Positions 6,330-10,929 of a stretch of 10,929 bases of DNA are shown here, piece by piece (the first letter of the stretch is position 1; each line of letters begins with the position of its first letter). Under the pieces are notes generated by a model that worked only from the letters and a program-made list of their open reading frames with translations, was not told the DNA's origin and did no database searches. The stretch comes from UBA5177 sp002413265 (GTDB taxonomy: Bacteria > Chloroflexota > UBA5177): assembly GCA_036752825.1 (NCBI GenBank), contig DAIORV010000075.1:1-10929 (forward strand), written 5' to 3'. Position numbers and translations under genes: made by a program.

Positions 6330-7436
6330 CTAAGACGCCGCCTCCAGCCGAACCTCGAAATCCTCCGTGTCGTCTTCGACGAAAGACACCAAATCCTCTC
6401 CTTCGCGCACCAGTTCTCTAGCGTCCACAGAATCGAGTGGTCGGAAGGGAATGATGACCAGCGTCGACCGCTCACCGGTTCGCTCGATGCGCCATGTCCC
6501 TTCAATGAGTCCATCGATCAAAAATGTTGGACCAGCCTGTCCTCCGATTCGGGCGAGTGTTTCTCTATGCTCCTCGGGCACAAACCGCGCATCAGGGCCT
6601 CCCGAGAACATCAGATTGTCTCCGGCTGGGATGAATCTGGGAGGCGCCGGCGTGGCCTCATCCGGTCGCGGCGCATCCGGCAAGTCGTAGAGCGTCTCGC
6701 CCGCTTCGTTGAGCAGCTTCTCGAGTCCCGGCAAAAGATCGTCGAACACAGATTCGCTAACTCGCATACCCAGCCAAGTCTCCAAGTCTGAGTGGGTGGC
6801 TGGCCCCAAGGCGCCGAGATATCGAACCACGAGATGACGCAGCCCTTCGGCGGCCGACGCGATTGATAGCCCGAGCCAGTCGTCCGCGAGTGCATATGCA
6901 GGGCTGTCGAAGACCTTCCACAAGCCAGCTGGTGGCACGTGGACCAGCGCGAGGAAGGTCATCACTGTCCCGACCAGGCATGACGGATCTGCTTCAGGTT
7001 CTAGCCGGGAGAGATGCGCCTGGATCTCCGAAAGCGTTCGCGGTTCCTCTGCGATGAAAGCTTTGGCCGCTTCGAGAACATTTGTTGCAGTGCTCTCGTC
7101 CATGTCACCGCAGCGCCGGCGATACGCTCCCTCAAGAGCAGGCTGCAATGCTCGACGCCACAGACGATAGTCGGATGCCGTCACCAGGTGCACGACATTC
7201 CTCATCAGCTGCGCGCCAACAACGCGGCGCTCTTCAATCGCGAAGGAGAGGTCCTCGCGCTGAAAGCCGCTGATTCGGCTCCAGAGCCCGATGTACGGTG
7301 CGGCCACCTGTTCGGCCTGCATCCCTCCCAGCCACTCAACGGCGTTCCATGCCGACAGCGAAGCCCGATCGAGGAGAAGCTGCCGAGCCAGAGTGGCGCG
7401 ATTGAGCTGCCGTTGAGAAAGAACGCGGCTGGTCAT
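6330..7436 (-). CDS. HTH_42 winged-helix protein, related to AlkX(YcaQ)/AlkZ DNA glycosylases
   Basis: The 368-residue protein opens with the actinobacterial HTH_42 pattern: LNRATLARQLLLDRA (about 11-25), then W-L-G-G-M-Q-A-E-Q (35-43), PYIGLWSRISGF (47-58) and L-M-R-N-V-V-H-L-V-T (about 77-86). Established members include E. coli YcaQ/AlkX, which unhooks DNA interstrand cross-links, and AlkZ, which removes azinomycin adducts. The family's catalytic pair is a QxQ (AlkZ) or, as I recall, QxD (AlkX) motif. Here the same position reads Q40-A41-E42, so the second residue is Glu. It may be a lesion-specific glycosylase or a non-catalytic relative. ATG 7436 is preceded by GAGGG at 7 nt. It lies 55 bp downstream of the DUF929 gene on the same strand and may share its transcript. 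Many family members are annotated only as winged-helix DNA-binding proteins. Confidence 0.85.
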   Translation of the reverse strand: MTSRVLSQRQLNRATLARQLLLDRASLSAWNAVEWLGGMQAEQVAAPYIGLWSRISGFQREDLSFAIEERRVVGAQLMRNVVHLVTASDYRLWRRALQPALEGAYRRRCGDMDESTATNVLEAAKAFIAEEPRTLSEIQAHLSRLEPEADPSCLVGTVMTFLALVHVPPAGLWKVFDSPAYALADDWLGLSIASAAEGLRHLVVRYLGALGPATHSDLETWLGMRVSESVFDDLLPGLEKLLNEAGETLYDLPDAPRPDEATPAPPRFIPAGDNLMFSGGPDARFVPEEHRETLARIGGQAGPTFLIDGLIEGTWRIERTGERSTLVIIPFRPLDSVDARELVREGEDLVSFVEDDTEDFEVRLEAAS

Positions 7437-7491
7437 CCAGAGGCCCTCAAGTCCAGCACTGTCGCGTCCCGCCGCTCCGACGCCGCTCTAA

Positions 7492-8304
7492 TCATAGTCG
7501 CGCGGCGATGCGCCTGATGGGCGCCCGGCCACAGAAAACCGAAGGTTGACCACCGTCAGCCCGGCACAGAAAAGCGGTGATCAGGTTCGCTTCAGCATTT
7601 ATCTCCCGTGAGAACAGAGCATGTTTGTTTGCAATAAGGGCAGACTGGACATCCCTGAATTTGAGCCCCGCAAGTGCGTCCGGAGATACGCCATGGCCGG
7701 CCATGGCATAGTTTCCGACGACCACAAACGGCAGCCGGCCGTTCGGGTCATAGCGCTTGAAAATCGAGTGCTCGCGGACGGTCAGCCTTTGGAGAGCGTT
7801 CCCGTTCACGTCCCTGATCTCTTTGTTTGCGAATGACACGAAATAGCTGCTGTACTGCGCATTCAGCAGGTCGAAGGCTGGAACCGACGATCCGTTGGCG
7901 TCCGACGCCAGCTGCTTGAATGTGCCGAAGCGTCCAAGTGCCTTGATCAGCGCCCAGCGCTCCGCGGCGCAACCGTCACAACCAAGGGCGCTGATCATGA
8001 GAAGCTCGGCCTTCCCGCCTTCACTCAATCTGGAATTGATCAGGTGAAAGCTTCCAAGGGCTTGCGCTGGCGCGTCACCAGTGGTCGGGCCAAGCTCGGA
8101 TGCGACGCTCGAGTTGATATCGCCCGCGGCGTGGTATAGCGCCCAGCCGATTGAACCGAAGATAGCCACCAGGACGAAGATCAGAGCGAGAAGCTTGTTC
8201 CTTTTTAGTCGCGCTTCCCATTCCCGGCGAACATCCTCCTCGGGTCGCGATGGTCGGCGGTAGTCATCGGCGCGCTCACCAGAACTTCGCGCCTCTCTCT
8301 CCAA
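7492..8304 (-). CDS. DUF929-family membrane-anchored thioredoxin-like protein
   Basis: The 270-residue protein has a charged cytoplasmic N-terminus (1-37), a transmembrane helix at about 38-58 and an outer domain from about 80. The domain matches the DUF929 pattern known from archaea and actinobacteria. It has a strand leading to a CxxC (C109-D-G-C112) followed by A-A-E-R-W, then L-G-R-F-G-T-F, a Y-S-S-Y-F block (151-155), and an L-P-F-V strand at 191-194 where thioredoxin folds carry the cis-proline. A second cysteine pair (C247, C258) near the C-terminus is also usual in the family. The likely role is thiol-disulfide exchange on the outer membrane face, inferred from fold and CxxC; no substrate is known. 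The start is TTG: an in-frame TAA sits immediately upstream and a GGGGA lies 7 nt before it. Gene order is zinc ribbon, this gene, HTH_42. Confidence 0.85.
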   Translation of the reverse strand: MEREARSSGERADDYRRPSRPEEDVRREWEARLKRNKLLALIFVLVAIFGSIGWALYHAAGDINSSVASELGPTTGDAPAQALGSFHLINSRLSEGGKAELLMISALGCDGCAAERWALIKALGRFGTFKQLASDANGSSVPAFDLLNAQYSSYFVSFANKEIRDVNGNALQRLTVREHSIFKRYDPNGRLPFVVVGNYAMAGHGVSPDALAGLKFRDVQSALIANKHALFSREINAEANLITAFLCRADGGQPSVFCGRAPIRRIAARL

Positions 8305-8368
8305 TTACCCGTCCCCAGTCCAGTCGTTCGAGCCTCACGCTACCACAGAGATGGACAGCGATAATCCC

Positions 8369-8602
8369 TTAGACCTTGCCCCGGCGCACTCCCGAGGGAC
8401 GCGGTCGCGTTTCCCTGATCAACTCACCCTCTTCGCCAGATCTCTCCACGAAGCCCCATCTGTGCAGCGCCACGTGCCCGCAGCTGCCGCAGATCATCCA
8501 GTGGAGAGAAACTTCCCTATTTCCTGCTTGCTGCCGGTCGTGACGGAACGGGCGGAGGCCCCGCCCGCAGTTCGGACAGTGCTCCATTGTGGCCTGGGTC
8601 AT
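8369..8602 (-). CDS. Small zinc-ribbon protein, function unknown
   Basis: The 77-residue protein has two cysteine knuckles, C9-P-N-C12-G and C38-G-S-C41-G, that should bind one zinc ion in a zinc-ribbon fold. The rest is polar and basic, with no membrane segment. ATG 8602 has a good ribosome-binding site (AGGGGG, 7 nt away); the ATG five codons later is a weaker alternative. Proteins of this type may bind nucleic acid or other proteins, but no family beyond the ribbon is recognised. It lies 64 bp upstream of the DUF929 gene on the same strand and could be the first gene of a three-gene unit. A plus-strand frame across the same bases lacks any recognisable motif. Confidence 0.65.
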   Translation of the reverse strand: MTQATMEHCPNCGRGLRPFRHDRQQAGNREVSLHWMICGSCGHVALHRWGFVERSGEEGELIRETRPRPSGVRRGKV

Positions 8603-8638
8603 CTCGCCGCCCCCTGACGTTTCCGTATGCTTGGTAAC

Positions 8639-8661
8639 GCAAGATGTGTACCCGATCTTGC
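8639..8661. promoter_or_regulatory. 7-bp dyad GCAAGAT-N9-ATCTTGC in the divergent intergenic region
   Basis: GCAAGAT (8639-8645) and ATCTTGC (8655-8661) form a perfect inverted repeat, about 23 bp overall. It sits 36 bp upstream of the zinc-ribbon start, in the 261-bp gap shared with the divergent exported-protein gene. Size and symmetry fit a dimeric repressor operator. On the plus strand a TTTAGCTTT follows, so it could also be a weak terminator. Confidence 0.4.
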
Positions 8662-8802
8662 TTTAGCTTTGCGGACATTCAGAGTACTGCCGGACGTACG
8701 CGTCGCTCAGTCACCTAAGGTCCCGGTATCGCGGTCTTCCACGTTCTCCTTTTGGAGTACGCGAGGGCGTGAAACTCGGTCTCGAAATACCCCATTTGGG
8801 GG

Positions 8803-8831
8803 TTTACGGAATGAAATTTTTCCCGTAGACT
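8803..8831 (+). promoter_or_regulatory. Sigma-70-type promoter for the exported protein
   Basis: TTTACG (8803-8808) and TAGACT (8826-8831) each match the -35 and -10 consensus at 4/6 positions with a 17-nt spacer. The predicted start near 8838 gives a leader of about 26 nt ending in a strong ribosome-binding site. Confidence 0.5.
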
Positions 8832-8851
8832 ATGTCCCGGAAGACTTGTTC

Positions 8852-8857
8852 GGGAGG
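8852..8857 (+). promoter_or_regulatory. Ribosome-binding site deciding the GTG start at 8864
   Basis: GGGAGG lies 6 nt before GTG 8864, and the frame after that GTG begins directly with a signal peptide. The same frame is open back to 8627, but the upstream part would place 79 polar residues before the signal sequence. The GTG is therefore the start. Confidence 0.75.
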
Positions 8858-8863
8858 ACATTT

Positions 8864-9316
8864 GTGTATCGACTCTTAGTGGCGTGCGCGCTCGGTCTCT
8901 TGTCCGTGGTGGCTTTCAGCGCGCCTTCGTTTGCAGCCGGGTCTCGGGCCAACCTTGGCAACAATGCAAATTGGAACCAGCGTGATACGGCCGTGTACGT
9001 CGTTTCGACGCTCAATGTGTGCAGGAATCAAAAGGGTCGACCAATTTCGACTGTCCTTCAGAAACGCTTCCTTGCTACCAAGTACTCGGTGCTCGCGGAT
9101 ACGAAAAACCAGGACCTCTACTTCATAGAAGTGAAGAAGGACGATGGTTCAGTTGTTGGAGCCTATGCGTACCAGATGGGATGGGTAAAGCCGCAGGCGA
9201 TCACGGCGGCGCTCGCGCACTTTGGCATGAAGCAGGCATCTGGCGACCTGGTCGCGGACTACAAGTCAGATTCAAAGCTCTTGATCGCGACCTTCAGCTC
9301 CACGCGGCCCCAGTAG
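8864..9316 (+). CDS. Small exported protein of unknown function
   Basis: From GTG 8864 this is a 150-residue protein. Residues 1-25 form a signal peptide: an arginine at position 3, a hydrophobic core L-L-V-A-C-A-L-G-L-L-S-V-V, then a P-S-F-A-A end with likely cleavage after A24. Cys8 sits too close to the N-terminus for a lipobox. The mature ~126 residues are mixed polar, with a single cysteine (in T-L-N-V-C-R-N), a charged beta-like stretch (Y-F-I-E-V-K-K-D-D-G-S), an aromatic turn (Y-A-Y-Q-M-G-W) and an alternating C-terminal strand. I do not recognise a family. The gene has its own promoter and ribosome-binding site and is divergent from the zinc-ribbon/DUF929 genes, whose outward-facing redox domain could in principle act on exported proteins; that link is speculation. 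No clear terminator follows. Confidence 0.75.
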   Translation: MYRLLVACALGLLSVVAFSAPSFAAGSRANLGNNANWNQRDTAVYVVSTLNVCRNQKGRPISTVLQKRFLATKYSVLADTKNQDLYFIEVKKDDGSVVGAYAYQMGWVKPQAITAALAHFGMKQASGDLVADYKSDSKLLIATFSSTRPQ

Positions 9317-9439
9317 GCACCGTTCCCCATCCTTCTCTCGCTCTGCAGGACCTCTTAGGCGAGCTGCGATCCCCCGGGTGATCCTCCTTGGATTTTCCAT
9401 CTGTACCGTGCCCTGCTCCAGCACCAATCGCATCGCCAG

Positions 9440-9482
9440 GACCGCAATCGTCCTCCCACCCTCGTAGGGGCGAGTTGCGGTC
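9440..9482. repeat. Nested inverted repeat in the gene-less stretch
   Basis: GACCGCAA (9440-9447) pairs perfectly with TTGCGGTC (9475-9482), and inside it CTCG (9461-9464) pairs with CGAG (9471-9474). The two right arms are contiguous while the left arms are separated by 13 nt. The RNA would be a 12-bp stem with one large bulge and a 6-nt loop. A single 8-bp match is expected by chance a few times in a window this size; the nesting makes it more notable. Confidence 0.35.
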
Positions 9483-9683
9483 GCTCGCGTCCCAGCCGCA
9501 GGCACAGATCGCCTAACGCCGAGTTTTTTGTGGCACCAGGCGGCACGCTTTTCCTCAGCCGGTGGATCATCATTCTCTCCTCCCGCACGGCACGCCTTAG
9601 TAGCGGCGAAGTGCGCTCCCCTGCTAGCCATTGTGGATCTTCCGTGGCGCGATGGAACCTCACCGCAGCAGGGTCTCTGTCGC

Positions 9684-9720
9684 CATGCCCGTGAAGGCCA
9701 GGGCATGCTGTTGAAAACAG
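9684..9720 (-). terminator. Two adjacent hairpins after the sigma/membrane-protein operon
   Basis: Reading the minus strand, the TGA stop at 9741 is followed after 20 nt by CTGTT-TTC-AACAG (9708-9720). CATGCCC-N10-GGGCATG (9684-9707) comes directly after, a perfect 7-bp stem. No U tract follows. Tandem or U-less hairpins are reported as termination signals in actinobacteria, so this is the likely 3' end of the operon. Confidence 0.4.
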
Positions 9721-9740
9721 ATAAGCGCGCATGCAGGTAG

Positions 9741-10520
9741 TCACCGAAGATTGTCAGCACCGGTCATAATCGCGCTCCCCGGATCTACTTGCCCGTGAGC
9801 GGCGAGATTCGAGTACACCTTGATCATGTCTCGCATGCCGCCGGCCCCTGAGACTCGTGTATCAACGTGCGCGTACAAAATGGCGCATGTGGGCAGGCGT
9901 CCGAAGTCCCAGACATGGAGGCTGCCCCTAGACGACAGGAGACGGGGAGTGACCGAGGTCTCCGGTGAAGACCTGCTCTGCTGAATGCTCACGGTCAGAC
10001 CCTTGTACTCCCAAGACCCGAAGCTATTGATCTGGAGCACAAAGTGTGGAATGTCCTTTCCGGTGTTTTGGACGTTCAATTCGACAAAGTTCGAACCGAT
10101 GCCACTTCCCAGACCCCACAATCGGGCGTAAGGATATGGGCATGATGGAGCGTAGCGCGGCCCACTGATCCTTAAGACGGGGCTCCTCAAAACAGCCGAG
10201 CTTGTGCCGAGAACGCGGGCTAGGGCACCAGAGAGCGAGGCACAAGTGGCGGCAGCCGCGATGAAAGCAGCTATGGCTACAACCTTCCCCGTAGGATTTC
10301 GCGGCACGCCGCGAAAGACGGGTCGTGCGTACGTTTTCCCCGACCCGAGGCGCGCCATCTCACGAAGACGGTGCCACCCGGCTGATGCGGCCCCCGGATC
10401 CAGGCGATCGCCGCGGCGAGCAAACCGGTCGAGAGCTTCGATAACGCGGACGATCTCACAGCTGGTGTCAGCGTCGATGATGTCTCGATAGGCCTCGTGC
10501 GGATTTCTACTGTTGGGCAC
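9741..10520 (-). CDS. Single-pass membrane protein coupled to an ECF sigma factor, candidate anti-sigma or regulator
   Basis: The 259-residue protein has a cytoplasmic N-terminus (1-78) with many basic residues before the membrane. One transmembrane helix follows at about 79-102 (V-V-A-I-A-A-F-I-A-A-A-A-T). The outer domain of about 155 residues is rich in beta-like strands (F-V-E-L-N-V-Q-N-T-G, H-F-V-L-Q-I, A-I-L-Y-A-H-V-D), suggestive of an Ig-like fold but not assigned. GTG 10520 lies inside the sigma gene, so the two frames overlap by 14 bp. A strong GGAGG sits 6 nt before it, which points to translational coupling and equal amounts of both proteins. That arrangement, with this topology, is typical of an anti-sigma factor or membrane sensor. 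The zinc anti-sigma motif HxxxCxxC is absent, so the role is inferred from context only. Confidence 0.8.
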   Translation of the reverse strand: MPNSRNPHEAYRDIIDADTSCEIVRVIEALDRFARRGDRLDPGAASAGWHRLREMARLGSGKTYARPVFRGVPRNPTGKVVAIAAFIAAAATCASLSGALARVLGTSSAVLRSPVLRISGPRYAPSCPYPYARLWGLGSGIGSNFVELNVQNTGKDIPHFVLQINSFGSWEYKGLTVSIQQSRSSPETSVTPRLLSSRGSLHVWDFGRLPTCAILYAHVDTRVSGAGGMRDMIKVYSNLAAHGQVDPGSAIMTGADNLR

Positions 10521-10929
10521 GGAAGGCCTCCTTCAGGAGGTCAAGGGTCCTCATGAGCTGCTTGTGAGTTGCGGCATAGCTTTTTCCAAGGACCTTGGCT
10601 ATTTGAGCTACGGGGAGCTGGGCCTCGAAGCGCAAAACGATTAGCTCTCTTTGGTCGGGGCGAAGCGTCAGCATCAGCTCGCGGAGTCGCTCCAGTGCTT
10701 CCTGCTTAACGATTACTTCTTCCGTACCCCATTCGTAGCTAGGTTGCAAAAGGTCAGGAACGAGGTCCCACTCGACGCTGGGACGTCGCCTGCGCCGCGC
10801 GTCGATCACGACGTTCCTCGCAATCCGAAACAGCCACGCGCCGAAAGGAAGGCCCCGGTTCCGATATGACTGCAGTCCGCTCAGAGCCTTCACGAATACC
10901 TGTTGAGTTAGGTCCAAGGCCTCCTCGTC
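10507..10929 (-). CDS. ECF-type sigma-70 factor (5' end beyond window edge)
   Basis: The frame is open to the right edge, so the start lies outside the window; the TTG at 10917 is an internal leucine codon. The visible 140 residues begin inside sigma region 2 with D-E-E-A-L-D-L-T-Q-Q-V-F-V-K-A-L (region 2.2), then the F-G-A-W-L-F-R-I-A-R-N block of region 2.4. A short linker leads to region 4 with L-R-P-D-Q-R-E-L-I-V-L-R and a helix-turn-helix (V-A-Q-I-A-K-V-L-G-K-S-Y-A-A-T-H-K-Q). It ends 14 bp after the start of the downstream membrane-protein gene. Unlike the sigma factor at 321-1853 it stops soon after region 4, with no tail. The family call is secure; the ECF group cannot be set from the fragment. 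Confidence 0.94.
   Translation of the reverse strand, partial: DEEALDLTQQVFVKALSGLQSYRNRGLPFGAWLFRIARNVVIDARRRRRPSVEWDLVPDLLQPSYEWGTEEVIVKQEALERLRELMLTLRPDQRELIVLRFEAQLPVAQIAKVLGKSYAATHKQLMRTLDLLKEAFRAQQ
10522..10540 (-). promoter_or_regulatory. Alternative hairpins covering the ribosome-binding site of the membrane-protein gene
   Basis: On the minus strand the sequence CCTCC-TGAA-GGAGG (10527-10540) can fold into a 5-bp stem with a UGAA loop, and GAAGG-AGG-CCTTC (10522-10534) into a competing 5-bp stem. Both bury the GGAGG that serves GTG 10520, and both lie in the last codons of the sigma gene. Ribosomes finishing sigma would open them, which supports translational coupling. Pairing is seen in the sequence; the function is inference. 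Confidence 0.45.

Larger units (their letters stand above)
9317..9740. other. 424-bp stretch without a convincing gene, containing inverted repeats
   Basis: Open frames on both strands overlap one another and show no recognisable motif. Their composition changes along the length, and none has a good start with a ribosome-binding site. The stretch does contain possible RNA or DNA structures: an 8-bp inverted repeat at 9440-9482 with a nested 4-bp one, and two hairpins at 9684-9720. It could be a decayed gene, the untranslated end of the sigma operon, or a structured RNA; the sequence alone does not decide. Confidence 0.5.

Noticed and set aside
8315..8345. tRNA-like GTTCGAG resembling a T-loop
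   Set aside because: The flanking bases do not pair as a T-stem and no acceptor, D or anticodon arm is found.
8351..8617. Plus-strand 88-residue frame opposite the zinc-ribbon gene
   Set aside because: No motif, while the minus strand has two CxxC knuckles and a good ribosome-binding site.
8836..8854. Bulged hairpin CCCG..CGGG covering part of the ribosome-binding site of the exported-protein gene
   Set aside because: The predicted transcription start (about 8838) falls inside its left arm, so most transcripts could not form it.
8627..8863. Upstream extension of the exported protein to 8627
   Set aside because: It would put 79 polar residues before a textbook signal peptide, and the ribosome-binding site and promoter both support GTG 8864.
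9272..9760. Minus-strand frames of 162 and 129 residues in the gene-less stretch
   Set aside because: They overlap each other, are Arg/Gly/Trp-rich with no motif, lack a credible ribosome-binding site, and one runs into the exported-protein gene. Kept only as a possible decayed gene.

Overview
The window is GC-rich and densely packed, and it looks like an actinomycete chromosome. The best guess is a deep-branching soil actinobacterium of the Thermoleophilia/Solirubrobacterales type. The pointers are an ECF sigma factor with a hydrophobic segment and long Ala/Ser/Pro/Arg tail, a DUF929 thioredoxin-like protein, an actinobacterial-type HTH_42 winged-helix protein, a PIG-L deacetylase, and frequent GTG/TTG starts. 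The taxonomic guess is inference. I see no mobile element, CRISPR array, tRNA or rRNA. Both edges cut genes: a diguanylate cyclase on the left and an ECF sigma factor on the right.

Layout, left to right. (1) 1-291 (+) is the C-terminal half of a GGDEF diguanylate cyclase, with both the active site and the RxxD inhibitory site intact. It is convergent with (2) 321-1853 (-), an ECF sigma factor carrying its own predicted membrane segment and a ~270-residue low-complexity tail. (3) 1957-2520 (+) is a RimJ/RimL-like GNAT acetyltransferase whose stop codon overlaps that of (4) 2517-2861 (-), a small membrane protein with a SHOCT-like C-terminus. (5) 2873-3601 (+) is a PIG-L/LmbE zinc deacetylase starting only 11 bp from the divergent gene 4. 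(6) 3631-6081 (-) is a glycogen-debranching-type amylo-alpha-1,6-glucosidase behind a 248-bp leader with a possible promoter and helically phased GGGCC repeats.

(7) Three minus-strand genes form a possible operon, transcribed in this order: a zinc-ribbon protein (8369-8602), a membrane-anchored DUF929 thioredoxin-like protein (7492-8304), and an HTH_42 winged-helix protein related to the AlkX/AlkZ DNA glycosylases (6330-7436). (8) Divergent from them, 8864-9316 (+) encodes a small exported protein of unknown function with a good promoter and ribosome-binding site. (9) 9317-9740 has no convincing gene but holds several inverted repeats. (10) 9741-10520 and 10507-10929 (-) are a translationally coupled pair: a second ECF sigma factor (cut by the window edge) followed by a single-pass membrane protein, a candidate for its regulator.

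The common theme is envelope sensing and transcriptional control: two ECF sigma factors linked to the membrane in different ways (fused in one, coupled partner in the other), c-di-GMP synthesis, an extracytoplasmic thiol-redox protein and an exported protein. No single new system can be proven from sequence alone. The strongest items for follow-up are the zinc ribbon-DUF929-HTH_42 cluster with its altered QxQ motif, the membrane-linked sigma architectures, and the structured gene-less stretch at 9317-9740.
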